This document shows, piece after piece, positions 30,392-39,139 of a DNA stretch of 64,000 nt. The DNA is taken from the NCBI RefSeq assembly GCF_000185905.1, contig NC_014923.1, positions 1,697,501 through 1,761,500 on the forward strand. Direction: 5' to 3'. Origin of the DNA: Mesorhizobium ciceri biovar biserrulae WSM1271. GTDB taxonomy: Bacteria > Pseudomonadota > Alphaproteobacteria > Rhizobiales > Rhizobiaceae. Below the pieces are notes generated by a model. That model saw only the letters and a program-made list of their open reading frames with translations, searched no databases and had not been told where the DNA came from. Positions within the stretch are counted from its first letter, which is position 1. Each line of letters begins with the position of its first letter. The translations under genes and the position numbers were made by a program.

Positions 30392-31351
30392 ATGGCGGCC
30401 GTCCAGACTTCGGGTGAACGGGCGCTCAACAAGGTCGCTATTGTCGCCGTCCTTTTGGTGACGATCATCTTCCTGGCGCCGATCTACTGGATCGTGGCGA
30501 CCTCGTTCAAGCCACGCAATCTCGCCACGACGATCCCGCCGACGGTGATGTTCGAGCCGACCATCTCGCCTTTCGTCAAACTTTTCACAAAGCGCTCACA
30601 GTTGCGCAGCCCGCCGTCGGCCGAAGAATATGCCGCCGCCCCGTGGTGGGAACGCGTCGTGTTCGACGGCGGCGAGAAGATCGTGCGCGACGGCAAGGGC
30701 CAGGTGCAATGGTCGGGATATCCGAGCCGCTTCCTGAACTCGCTTATCATCGCCATCACCTCGACGGTGTTGGCGGTCGGCATGGGGACATTCACCGCCT
30801 ATGGCTTCTCGCGCTTCAAGGTGAAAGGGGAGGCGGACCTGCTCTTCTTCATCCTGTCGACGCGCATGTTGCCGGCGGTGGTGGTCGCCATCCCGATGTT
30901 CCTGATGTACCGGGCAGTCGGGCTCAACGACACGCATCTGGGCCTGATCATTCTCTACACCGCCTTCAACCTGTCCTTCTCCGTGTGGCTGATGAAGGGT
31001 TTCATGGACGAAATCCCCAAGGAGTATGAGGAGGCAGCGCTTGTCGACGGCTACACGCGCATGGAGGCGTTCTTCAAGATCGTGCTGCCGGAGGCCGCCA
31101 CGGGCATCGCCGCCACCGCCGTGTTCTGTTTCATCACCGCATGGAACGAATACGCCTTTGCGCTGATCATGACCAACCGCCGCGCCCAGACCGCGCCTCC
31201 CTTCATCCCGAGCCAGGTCGGTTCGGGCCTGCCGGATTGGACGGTGATCGCCTCCGGAACCTTCCTGTTCCTGCTGCCGGTCGCCATCTTCACCTTCCTG
31301 CTTCGCAATCATCTGCTGCGCGGCATGTCCTTCGGAGCGATCCGCAAATGA
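30392..31351 (+). CDS. CUT1 sugar ABC transporter permease (MalG/UgpE-like)
   Basis: 319 residues with six membrane segments and EAA loop EEAALVDGYTRMEAFFKIVLPEA. Between the first and second segments there is a longer periplasmic stretch of roughly 80-90 residues (about 40-125) than in typical MalG-like permeases. AAGGAGCGCTGAG precedes the ATG. Stop overlaps the start of the small membrane protein gene. Confidence 0.9.
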   Translation: MAAVQTSGERALNKVAIVAVLLVTIIFLAPIYWIVATSFKPRNLATTIPPTVMFEPTISPFVKLFTKRSQLRSPPSAEEYAAAPWWERVVFDGGEKIVRDGKGQVQWSGYPSRFLNSLIIAITSTVLAVGMGTFTAYGFSRFKVKGEADLLFFILSTRMLPAVVVAIPMFLMYRAVGLNDTHLGLIILYTAFNLSFSVWLMKGFMDEIPKEYEEAALVDGYTRMEAFFKIVLPEAATGIAATAVFCFITAWNEYAFALIMTNRRAQTAPPFIPSQVGSGLPDWTVIASGTFLFLLPVAIFTFLLRNHLLRGMSFGAIRK

Positions 31352-31569
31352 GTTTTCGCGCCTTCAACCAGAAATACCTTGAGCCTGGGTCGCAGATACT
31401 GATGGTGCTCGGCATCGTCGCGCTCTGCCAGCCCTGGAACATGCTGCTGCACAGCTATGGCCTGACCATCATCCTGATCGGGCTCGTCGGCTTCAACGTA
31501 ACCTCCAAGATCGCGCCCGAGGAGAAGGCCGGCACCGGCCAGGTGCGCAATCCGGGAGCACAGCATTGA
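31348..31569 (+). CDS. Small membrane protein inside the CUT1 operon, unknown
   Basis: 73 residues. ATGA overlap with the permease stop and TTGA overlap with the next ATPase start, so it is embedded by translational coupling on both sides. Two hydrophobic stretches (about residues 17-30 and 36-50: ILMVLGIVALC and LTIILIGLVGFN) are followed by a charged tail. I do not recognise a family. The position suggests a subunit or assembly factor of the transporter, comparable in place to the small DUF2160 protein of rhizobial glycerol importers, though no sequence match is claimed. Confidence 0.75.
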   Translation: MSFRAFNQKYLEPGSQILMVLGIVALCQPWNMLLHSYGLTIILIGLVGFNVTSKIAPEEKAGTGQVRNPGAQH

Positions 31570-32669
31570 CCCAGATCGAGCTTCGCGGCGTCCAGAAATT
31601 CTTCGGCGCCGTCCAGGTCATCAAGGACCTGAACCTCAAGATCGCCGACAACGAGTTCATCGTGCTGCTCGGCCAATCGGGCTGCGGCAAGACGACGACG
31701 CTGCGCGCCATCGCCGGGCTGGAAACCATCGACGAGGGCGACATCTTCATCGACGGCAAGCCGGTGCAGCATTTGAAGGCCGCCGACCGCGACATCGCCA
31801 TGGTGTTCCAGTCGTTCTCGCTCTATCCGCATATGAGCGTCTACGAGAACATCGCCTTCCCCTTGCGCGCCACGCGCAAGAGCAAGACGGAGATCGACAG
31901 CGAGGTGCGTTCGGTCGCCAAGACGCTGCAGATCACCGATCTGCTGGACAAGAAGCCGTCGGCGCTCTCGGGTGGCGACATGCAGCGCGTCGCCATTGGC
32001 CGCGCTCTGGTGCGGCGACCGAAGGCCATGCTGATGGATGAGCCGATCGGCGCGCTCGACGCCAAGCTGCGCGAGGAGATGCGCGCGGAAATCAAGCGGC
32101 TGCACATCAAGCAGGGCTCGACCACCATCTATGTCACGCACGACCAGATCGAGGCCATGAGCCTGGCCGACCGCATCGTCATCATGCACGCAGGCGTCTT
32201 GCAGCAGGTCGGCACGCCCGACGAGGTCTATTCGCAGCCGGCAAATCTGTTCGTGGCGCAATTCGTCGGCAGCCCGGTGATGAATGTCACCGATGCGGCG
32301 GTGGCCGAGACGGCGTCCTCGGTTTCGGTGACGGTCGGTGGAGCCGCCGCCGGCTTCGAGTTCCCGCGAGCGCTGCTGTCGAAGCTCAACGGCCATGCCG
32401 GCGGCCAGTTGGCGCTTGGCATACGGCCGGAAGGCGTGCTCATCCGGCGCGAGGCGACCGAGGGCTTCGTGCCTGTCGACACACATATCGTCGAGCCGCT
32501 CGGCTCCTTCGACATCGTCGATCTCAAGGTCGGAACCGAGTTGCTGCGGGCCCGCACCAAGAGCGGCTTCGTTGCCGGACCCGGTGAAAGGGTCTTCGCC
32601 AGGATCGACCCGACCCAGGCGCATTTCTTCGACAAGGCAAGCGGCAAGTCGCTCGAGGTGAGACTCTGA
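31566..32669 (+). CDS. CUT1 ABC transporter ATP-binding protein 1 (UgpC/MalK-like)
   Basis: 367 residues. Walker A GQSGCGKT, signature LSGGDMQR, Walker B AMLMDEPIGALD, switch histidine VTHDQ, and a C-terminal OB-type (TOBE) domain after residue 240. Start TTG at 31566 overlaps the small protein's stop. The second ATPase gene begins within its stop codon. Confidence 0.9.
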   Translation: MTQIELRGVQKFFGAVQVIKDLNLKIADNEFIVLLGQSGCGKTTTLRAIAGLETIDEGDIFIDGKPVQHLKAADRDIAMVFQSFSLYPHMSVYENIAFPLRATRKSKTEIDSEVRSVAKTLQITDLLDKKPSALSGGDMQRVAIGRALVRRPKAMLMDEPIGALDAKLREEMRAEIKRLHIKQGSTTIYVTHDQIEAMSLADRIVIMHAGVLQQVGTPDEVYSQPANLFVAQFVGSPVMNVTDAAVAETASSVSVTVGGAAAGFEFPRALLSKLNGHAGGQLALGIRPEGVLIRREATEGFVPVDTHIVEPLGSFDIVDLKVGTELLRARTKSGFVAGPGERVFARIDPTQAHFFDKASGKSLEVRL

Positions 32670-33754
32670 TGGCCCATATCCAGCTCAAGAACATCTCAAA
32701 GACCTTCGGCAACCACACGGCGCTCACCGGGCTCGATCTCGATATTGCCGATGGCGAGTTCTTCGTGCTGCTGGGCGAGACGGGCGCCGGCAAGACGACG
32801 ACGCTGCGGCTTATCGCCGGCCTGGAGAAGCCCAGCGAAGGCCAGGTCTTCATCGACGGCGTCGACGTTGCCGACTGGGGTGCGGCCGAGCGTGACGTGG
32901 CGCTGGTGCTGCAGCAATATTCGCTCTATCCGCGCTACACGGTGCGCGAAAATCTCGAATTCCCGCTGAAGCCGAAAATTCGCCGGCTGCCCGACGCCGA
33001 GATCAAGGACCGTGTCGACCGTGCCGCCCGTACGCTGCGGATCGAGCATCTGCTCGACCGCAAGACGGATCGGCTGTCCGGCGGCGAGATGCAGCGCGTC
33101 TCGATCGGCCGCGCCATCGTGCGCAAGCCGCGTGTGTTCCTGATGGACGAGCCGCTGTCTGCGCTCGACGCCAAGCTGCGCGAGGCCCTGCGGACTGAAC
33201 TGAAGAACCTGCAGATACAGCTCGGCGCCACCTTCCTGTTCGTCACCCACGATCAGATCGAGGCGATGTCGATGGGTGACAAGGTCGGCGTGCTCAACCA
33301 TGGCCGAATCGTCCAGACCGGCACACCGCATGAGATCTACAACAATCCACGCGACACCTATGTGGCGAGCTTCGTCGGCTCGCCGCCGATGAACCTCATC
33401 GACGGCAAGCTCGTGAACGGCCGCGCGGTGATGGCGCCGCTGAATTTCGAATTGCCTTTTTCAGGGGGAGCCAAAGCGGGCGGGGCGACCGACGGTCGCC
33501 CGCTCGTCTTCGGCATTCGTCCCGAGGACGTCTATCTCGAGAGCGGCGCGCCGGTCGAGGCGCGTGTCCACGACGTCGAGAACCACGGCGTCGAAAAGAT
33601 CCTGACGCTGCGCGTCGGCGACGCGACACTGCGTGCAACCGTGCCGGCCAGGACCGACGTCGCCATCGAGCAGGCGGTGCGCTTTGCCTGGAACCCCGAC
33701 AAGGTGGTGCTGTTCGACAAGGGCAGCGGCGTCAGCTTGCGTCACGCCTCGTAG
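32669..33754 (+). CDS. CUT1 ABC transporter ATP-binding protein 2 (UgpC/MalK-like)
   Basis: 361 residues. Walker A GETGAGKT, signature LSGGEMQR, Walker B VFLMDEPLSALD, VTHDQ and TOBE domain. Clearly diverged from the first ATPase, so the pair is not a recent duplication. Most CUT1 importers use one ATPase as a homodimer; two adjacent ones suggest a heterodimer, as in the rhizobial GlpS/GlpT glycerol importer. Overlaps the previous gene by one base (TGATG). Confidence 0.9.
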   Translation: MAHIQLKNISKTFGNHTALTGLDLDIADGEFFVLLGETGAGKTTTLRLIAGLEKPSEGQVFIDGVDVADWGAAERDVALVLQQYSLYPRYTVRENLEFPLKPKIRRLPDAEIKDRVDRAARTLRIEHLLDRKTDRLSGGEMQRVSIGRAIVRKPRVFLMDEPLSALDAKLREALRTELKNLQIQLGATFLFVTHDQIEAMSMGDKVGVLNHGRIVQTGTPHEIYNNPRDTYVASFVGSPPMNLIDGKLVNGRAVMAPLNFELPFSGGAKAGGATDGRPLVFGIRPEDVYLESGAPVEARVHDVENHGVEKILTLRVGDATLRATVPARTDVAIEQAVRFAWNPDKVVLFDKGSGVSLRHAS

Positions 33755-33766
33755 CCGCATCCCAGC

Positions 33767-34198
33767 CTATTTCTGGAAGTAGGTTTCGTAGGGCGTGTCG
33801 TTGATCAGCAGGATCACGCATTCCGTGTCGGAGACGCAGGCGTCGTCATGCATCTCATTGGCTTTCTGGGTCCAGTAGGATCCAGGAGGCAGTTCGACCT
33901 TGGTCGCCTCGCCGCCATCCATCTGCCAGTGCGCCCACATCCCCTTTATGACCACCGCACGGTAATCCGCGGTGTGCGCATGGACCGGTGCGCGCCAGTT
34001 GCCGGGAACCTTCAGCAACGTGCCTGCCGGACCCTTGGCCCGCTCGCCCCACAATGGGCCAAGACGATGCGGCTGGTCGGGTACTTCCGCCACATAGGGG
34101 ATCTTGTCGGCCGGCAGGTAGCTGTCCTCGAGGGCAAAGGCGCGCCCGGGAACCGCAAGCATGACGGCGAGTGCGATGAGCTTCGGATGATTTGGCAT
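33767..34198 (-). CDS. Secreted cupin-like protein (DUF4437-type)
   Basis: 143 residues with a signal peptide (cleavage near AFA-LED) and a cupin-like core (GNWRAPVHAHTADYRAVVIKG; histidines H73 and H75). Two cysteines near the end (DDACVSDTECV) could form a disulphide in the periplasm. It converges on the importer operon with 12 bases between. Function unknown. Confidence 0.75.
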   Translation of the reverse strand: MPNHPKLIALAVMLAVPGRAFALEDSYLPADKIPYVAEVPDQPHRLGPLWGERAKGPAGTLLKVPGNWRAPVHAHTADYRAVVIKGMWAHWQMDGGEATKVELPPGSYWTQKANEMHDDACVSDTECVILLINDTPYETYFQK

Positions 34199-34351
34199 TG
34201 GTTCTCCTCTTCGGACCGGCTTGCCGCCGGCCTCTGGCTGCCTGGTTCTGGCAAGCTATTGCATGCGGTTGGCCCGGCAATGGCATTGCGTCCGGAAGGC
34301 TTGGCAATTCATCCAGACCCGGCGATCCACGGCCGCGGATCCGGGATCGCC

Positions 34352-35368
34352 TCAGCGGTTTTCGGAGATGCCGTCGACGGCGCGCAGCTGGCTGGGCGCG
34401 GTGCCTATGATACGCTTGAACGCCCGGCTGAACGACGCTTCGGAATCGTAACCCAGTCTGGCGGCGACCACTGAAACCCGCATCCGATCGTCGATCAGCC
34501 ATTGCCGCGCCTGGTGCATGCGTATCCGGGCGACATATCTCGCTGGTGTTTCGCCAACGATGGCCGTGAAGCGTTCGGCGAAGGCCGATCGCGAGGCGCC
34601 CATTTCGCGCGCGAGCGCTTCGACGGTCCAGTTCCTGTCGGGCTGCAGATGAATGGCGGCAAGTACGCGGCCGATGTCGCGATCCTTGATCGCCGCGATC
34701 CAGCCTCTGGTGTCGCCGCCACTGTTTTCCACCCAGGAACGGATGATGCTCGCAGCCAGCACGTCGGCCAGCCGCGCCAGCATGCCGCCGGAGCCGGCCC
34801 GGTTCATGGTGACTTCTCCGGCCATGGCTTCCAGCAGATGCGGAATACCGGGCTCACCAGCCATCAATTCCCTGGCGCGCATCATGTCCGGCATCATGCC
34901 CAGCAAGGGGTGCGATCCGTCCAGGTTGAAGTGCATGCTGCCGCAAAACAGCAAGGTTTTCGGGCCGTGGCCGCCGTTCGAGACACTGAAGACATTGTCC
35001 TGCAAAGGCTCGACAGTGTAGCTTTCGATCGGCACGGCAGGAATGCCAGGCGCGCTGGCAACGACATGCTCGGCGCCGCGCGGCAAGAGCAATGCATCGC
35101 CGGGTGTCAGCTCGATCCATTCCCCGGATGGCGAGAGCAGCCAGCATTGGCGGCGGCCGATAAAGTGAAACCTTGCTGCCTTCTGGGCTGGAAACAGCAC
35201 GGCCCACGGCTCTGAAAGTTCGCAGCGGCCATAGTCGACGCCTTCAAGCCGCAATCCGCGCAAGATGTCGGTGAGCGGACCGTCCGAGGCCGGCAGGCCA
35301 GTCTTGGGCGAGGTGAAAACCATACGGATTTTTTTAGCCTGGAATCGCCAGTCCGTCACGGCCTGCAT
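34352..35368 (-). CDS. AraC-family regulator with N-terminal cupin
   Basis: 338 residues. An N-terminal cupin-type sensor (about 35-190, with LTPGDALLLPRGAEHVV) and a C-terminal pair of AraC helix-turn-helices (WTVEALAREMGASRSAFAERF and VSVVAARLGYDSEASFSRAFKR). An ATG at 35323 is an alternative start. Members of this Cupin_6/AraC group usually control a divergent efflux or dehydrogenase gene; here the divergent position holds only an MFS remnant, so it may be an orphan. Confidence 0.88.
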   Translation of the reverse strand: MQAVTDWRFQAKKIRMVFTSPKTGLPASDGPLTDILRGLRLEGVDYGRCELSEPWAVLFPAQKAARFHFIGRRQCWLLSPSGEWIELTPGDALLLPRGAEHVVASAPGIPAVPIESYTVEPLQDNVFSVSNGGHGPKTLLFCGSMHFNLDGSHPLLGMMPDMMRARELMAGEPGIPHLLEAMAGEVTMNRAGSGGMLARLADVLAASIIRSWVENSGGDTRGWIAAIKDRDIGRVLAAIHLQPDRNWTVEALAREMGASRSAFAERFTAIVGETPARYVARIRMHQARQWLIDDRMRVSVVAARLGYDSEASFSRAFKRIIGTAPSQLRAVDGISENR

Positions 35369-35439
35369 GCGTCAGCTCAGGGCAACGAACTCGGGTCGAC
35401 GGGTTCCTTCGCCGGGCGTTGGCTGACGGAGCATCAAAC

Positions 35440-35463
35440 GAAAAACCCGCCTGTGCGGCGGGT
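35440..35463 (-). terminator. Minus-strand terminator hairpin upstream of the AraC gene
   Basis: Read on the minus strand: ACCCGCC, five-base loop, GGCGGGT, then TTTTT. It lies 72 bases upstream of the araC-like start in the same direction, where no upstream gene remains. It may be the leftover end of a lost gene or a leader attenuator. Confidence 0.6.
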
Positions 35464-35643
35464 CGCTGGCGCAAATCAGCACCATAGGCAAATATGTACC
35501 ATAGCTGAGATCACCTAGTCAAGAAAAAATTCCTATCGTGAAAAGCTGCCGAGCACAAACGCTGCCGCCGAACTGGCTGCTGCCTTTGTCAAGCTGAGTT
35601 CGGAACCCTGTGCGTCAGCTGGCGTGGCGGATATCGGCCTGTT

Positions 35644-35853
35644 CCTCGGCCCGGAGGTGCAGCACCCGACCAGGCAGAAAGCGCCGGCGGACTGATGGTG
35701 GCGACGTTCCAGGTGGCGATCGCGCTCGGCGCCGTCTTCGGCGGCCTGCTGGTCGACCACACCGGCGTCGCCAGTGCCTTCGCCCATTGCGGCGCGGCGA
35801 CATTGCTGGCGGCCAGCGTGGTGTTCCTGCGCGGCCCGAAGCAGGCCGAGTAG
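35644..35853 (+). pseudogene. Remnant of an MFS transporter (C-terminal end only)
   Basis: The frame ending at the TAG at 35851 encodes about 65 residues that read like the last two helices of a major-facilitator drug/sugar exporter: APDQAESAGGLMVATFQ, then AIALGAVFGGLLVD and ATLLAASVVFLRG. Everything upstream of this is missing. It is divergent from the AraC regulator, the usual place for its target gene. Confidence 0.7.
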
Positions 35854-35949
35854 CCTCGCCGCAATCAGGCTTCCCTGACACCTGCGCGTCGGCCCGAGAA
35901 CCATCACGGTTTTCGGTCGACGCCGTTGTGACGGCAGCGACGAACGAAC

Positions 35950-36297
35950 TCAGGCCGACCGCCCATCGAAATCGAAGACCGACAGTGTCGAGGGGTCGAG
36001 ATCGGCCACGCAGTTGACGTTGATGTAGGCGCTGCGTTCACGGCCCTCGCGGACATCCTCCGCAAAGGGATGGATGCCGCAGGCCCGGCAGAACCGGTGC
36101 GCGATGGCATGATTGCCGAATGTGTAGGTGCCCAAATCGTCGCCCCAGGCCAGGACCCGCAAGGTCTCGTGCGGGATGGCACACAACAGGGCGCCCTTGC
36201 GCGAGCAGATCGAGCAATTGCACCTGATGGCGCCGGTCAGTTCGGCCTTGAATTCGAAGGCGACCTTGCCGCAGTGGCAACTGCCTTTGTAGAGCAT
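35950..36297 (-). CDS. GFA-family (glutathione-dependent formaldehyde-activating enzyme-like) protein
   Basis: 115 residues from ATG 36297 with GAGG upstream. Zinc-binding cysteines follow the GFA pattern: C7-x-C9, C26-x-C28-xx-C31 and C70-xx-C73-G. It is a small cytosolic family; most members have no proven formaldehyde role despite the name. Single gene here, convergent with the MFS remnant. Confidence 0.88.
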   Translation of the reverse strand: MLYKGSCHCGKVAFEFKAELTGAIRCNCSICSRKGALLCAIPHETLRVLAWGDDLGTYTFGNHAIAHRFCRACGIHPFAEDVREGRERSAYINVNCVADLDPSTLSVFDFDGRSA

Positions 36298-36416
36298 CGG
36301 ATTTTCCTCGCATTCAACAGGGTGCAAAACCGTCTGCGCCGGGTTAAGTCTCGGCAAGCCAGGCACTGGCCGCTATCCCTTAAGACGTTCAAGGCGTCCG
36401 GAGTCCGACACCGAAA

Positions 36417-37712
36417 ATGCAATCCGTCCGTGATCATCTGGAAACCATCCTTGCGCGCCTCGCCGCCCGTGCCGGCGAAGAGCGTGTGTTCACGAAGCTC
36501 TATGCCGAAGCCGCGCGGGCCGCGGCCGATGCCAGCGATGCGCGCAGCCAAGCCGGCGTGACGCTCGGGCCGCTCGACGGCACCATCGTCTCGATCAAGG
36601 ATTTGCTCGATGTCGCCGGCGAGCCGACCAGGGCCGGCTCGCTGATGCTCAGGACCACAGCACCTCCGCTGCGCGATGCCGTGATCGTCAGCCGGCTGCG
36701 GCAGGCCGGCGCGGTTATCATCGGCAAGACCAACATGACCGAATTCGCCTTCACCGCGATCGGCGATAACCAGCATTTCGGTACGCCCGGCAATGCTGTG
36801 GACGCCAGCCGCATTCCGGGCGGTTCTTCTTCAGGCGCCGGCGTTTCCGTCGGCGAGGGCACGAGCGAAATATCGATCGGTTCCGACACCGGCGGTTCGA
36901 TACGCATTCCGGCTTCACTCAACGGTGTCGTCGGCTTCAAGCCGACGGCGCGACGTGTGCCGCTCGCCGGCGCGTTCCCACTGTCGGCCACGCTGGACTC
37001 GATCGGTCCGCTTGCCCGAACCGTCGCCCAGTGTGCCGCCGCCGACGCCGTGATGGCCGGTGAGGTGCCGACCGCGCTGACGCCGATTGCCCTGGCAGGG
37101 CTTCGCATAGGCATTCCGCGCGGCGTCCTTTTCGAAGAGACGGAAGACGAGGTGGCGACCGCGTTCGACCGCTGCCTTGGCAAGATCGAGCAGACGGGCG
37201 CGCGGATCGAGGATTTGTCGATCGACGATCTGCTTGCCGATTTGCGCGCGGCCACCAAGCGTGGTTCGATCGCCGCGATGGAAGGGGCCGAAGTGCATGC
37301 CGACTGGCTGGCGACAGGAGCTTCGGTACCGGTCGACCCGCATGTCAGCGGACCTTTGTCGCGGGCAGCCATGCTGCCGACGCCTGTCTACATCCGGGCA
37401 ATGCGCCGTCGTACAGCGCTCGCCGCCGCCATGGACGAGCGGCTGTCCTCGGTCGATGTGCTGGCCTTGCCGACCACACCGGTGACGGCGCCGACTATCG
37501 TCTCGATGTCTGACGACGCCGGGTTGCGTGACCGCACCGAAGGCCTGCTGCTGCGCAACACGCAGGTCGCCAACCAGTTCGATCTCTGCGCGATCTCGCT
37601 GCCGATGCCGGGCACTCAGCTGCCCGCCGGCTTGATGCTGGTGGCGCGCAACGGCCATGACCAACGCCTGCTGCGCATAGCAGCAGAGGTGGAGCAGCTG
37701 CTTGGCGCGTGA
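36417..37712 (+). CDS. Amidase (amidase signature family)
   Basis: 431 residues with the Ser-Ser-Lys triad context: K61 in VSIKDLLD, GGSSSGAGVSV around 135-145, and S161 in GSDTGGSIRIP. Hydrolyses an amide bond; related to allophanate hydrolase and GatA folds but not adjacent to gatC/B or urea genes. Stands alone between a GFA gene and a secreted protein gene on the other strand. Confidence 0.88.
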   Translation: MQSVRDHLETILARLAARAGEERVFTKLYAEAARAAADASDARSQAGVTLGPLDGTIVSIKDLLDVAGEPTRAGSLMLRTTAPPLRDAVIVSRLRQAGAVIIGKTNMTEFAFTAIGDNQHFGTPGNAVDASRIPGGSSSGAGVSVGEGTSEISIGSDTGGSIRIPASLNGVVGFKPTARRVPLAGAFPLSATLDSIGPLARTVAQCAAADAVMAGEVPTALTPIALAGLRIGIPRGVLFEETEDEVATAFDRCLGKIEQTGARIEDLSIDDLLADLRAATKRGSIAAMEGAEVHADWLATGASVPVDPHVSGPLSRAAMLPTPVYIRAMRRRTALAAAMDERLSSVDVLALPTTPVTAPTIVSMSDDAGLRDRTEGLLLRNTQVANQFDLCAISLPMPGTQLPAGLMLVARNGHDQRLLRIAAEVEQLLGA

Positions 37713-37730
37713 GCAGGGCTGAACCGCCCA

Positions 37731-38111
37731 TCAGCGCGACGAACAGTGCTTGCGTTCGCTGTCCTTGGCGGTCCGTACGATACGGGTCGCGACCAGCCAG
37801 GGCAAATTGTACTCCTTGCCGGCGATCGTCTGGGTGCGGTGCTCGATCGAGCCCTTGACGACGATCTTGCCAGCATGAAGCGCGTCGGAAAGATCGGTTA
37901 TGGCCTTGTCGGCCTGCGGCAATCCGCTGGGGTCGATCGACACGCCCTTGATGATCGCCCCGGTGGCAAGGTCGAGTGCGCTGTTGGACGGGCAGGGCGC
38001 CTTGAAGCAGCGCAGCCCGTTGTCGCAATAGACATAACTGCTCTCGGCCGCGAATGCCGGCATGGCACAGAGCGAACAGGCAGCGACAAAGAGGAAGGCT
38101 AGACCGGACAT
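37731..38111 (-). CDS. Secreted hypothetical protein with cysteine-rich N-terminal part
   Basis: 126 residues from ATG 38111 (an upstream TTG at 38120 is possible). Signal peptide ending near AFA-AES, then a short domain with cysteines in CDNGLRCFKAPC and one at the C-terminus (KHCSSR). Resembles small secreted DUF6748-like proteins in layout only. It follows the 2-hydroxyacid dehydrogenase gene after 42 bases in the same direction. Function unknown. Confidence 0.65.
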   Translation of the reverse strand: MSGLAFLFVAACSLCAMPAFAAESSYVYCDNGLRCFKAPCPSNSALDLATGAIIKGVSIDPSGLPQADKAITDLSDALHAGKIVVKGSIEHRTQTIAGKEYNLPWLVATRIVRTAKDSERKHCSSR

Positions 38112-38153
38112 GGCTCTCAACGTCGCGGAGAATTGGGGCGAAACCGCGATGTG

Positions 38154-39134
38154 TTACAGGCTCGCCGGAAACCGCCGCCGATAGTGATCGACCACTTCTG
38201 GATTGCGCAGATTGACCGGCAGCTTGCCCGCCAGCACCAGCAGGGCTTCGCCCGCCGCGCCGACGCCCATGCGCATCATCGATTCCTCGGTGATCCCCGC
38301 CATGTGCGGCGTGACGATGACATTGTCGAAGCCGAAATAGGGATGGTTCGACGGCAGCGGCTGCGTCGCAAACACGTCGAGCGCGGCGCCGCCGATGCGC
38401 CGTTTCTGCAAGGCCTCGATCAGCGCGTCGTCGTCGACGACCGGTCCGCGCGACACGTTGATCAGCAACGCCTGCGGCTTCATGCGGGCGATCCGCTCAC
38501 GGTTGATCAGGCCGCGCGTTTCCGGCGTCAGCGGGCAGCACAGAACGATGATGTCGCTCTGCTCGACGAGAGCGTCGATCGACAGGAAGCCGACCTTGTC
38601 CGGCGCCGGCTGCATGCTGCGCGTCGTTGCCACCACTTTCAGGTCGAAGCCGTGCGCGGCGATATGGCCGACCGCCTGGCCGACGGCGCCGAGGCCGACA
38701 ATGCCGATCGTCTTGCCGGCAAGCTCGCTGTTGGCGTTGGCGTGCTCGCGGCCGGCGAGCCAGCCTTTGGCGCGCAGGTCGCGATCGACGACGCGGAAGT
38801 TGCGCAGCAAGGCGAGGGCCACGAACATGACGTGTTCGGCAACCGAGCGGGCATTGACCGCCGGCACATTCGCCACCAGCACGCCGGCGGCCGTCGCTGC
38901 TTCCATCGGGATCATGTCGAGCCCGGCGCCATGACGGATTGCCGCCCGCAGCAGCTTTGCGCCGTCGAAAAGCTGTGGGGGCAGCGGCGCGCGCACGATG
39001 ACGATGTCGGCATTCCTGGCTTCGGCGGCCAGCGTGGCCGGATCGATGGCGGAGGCGACGACGAGCTCTCCGGCGCCGGCCAGCATGGCCGAGGCGCGCG
39101 GGTGCAGGGCGTGGGTCGTGAGGATACGGGCCAT
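38154..39134 (-). CDS. D-isomer-specific 2-hydroxyacid dehydrogenase family protein
   Basis: 326 residues. NAD motif GIVGLGAVGQAVG (144-156), catalytic Arg R229 (NVSRGPVVDDDAL) and His H277 (TPHMAG). The position 29 residues after the Arg, normally the catalytic Glu, is Gln258 (DVFATQPLP). This QP variant also occurs in a subgroup of the family, so it is probably active with a changed specificity. It is the fourth gene of a minus-strand operon with an FCD regulator, a sugar-acid dehydratase and an epimerase. Confidence 0.87.
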   Translation of the reverse strand: MARILTTHALHPRASAMLAGAGELVVASAIDPATLAAEARNADIVIVRAPLPPQLFDGAKLLRAAIRHGAGLDMIPMEAATAAGVLVANVPAVNARSVAEHVMFVALALLRNFRVVDRDLRAKGWLAGREHANANSELAGKTIGIVGLGAVGQAVGHIAAHGFDLKVVATTRSMQPAPDKVGFLSIDALVEQSDIIVLCCPLTPETRGLINRERIARMKPQALLINVSRGPVVDDDALIEALQKRRIGGAALDVFATQPLPSNHPYFGFDNVIVTPHMAGITEESMMRMGVGAAGEALLVLAGKLPVNLRNPEVVDHYRRRFPASL

Positions 39135-39139
39135 GTCGG

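Noticed and set aside
35533..35907. Minus-strand open frame of 124 codons
   Set aside because: It is antisense to the MFS remnant, whose plus-strand translation is clearly recognisable.
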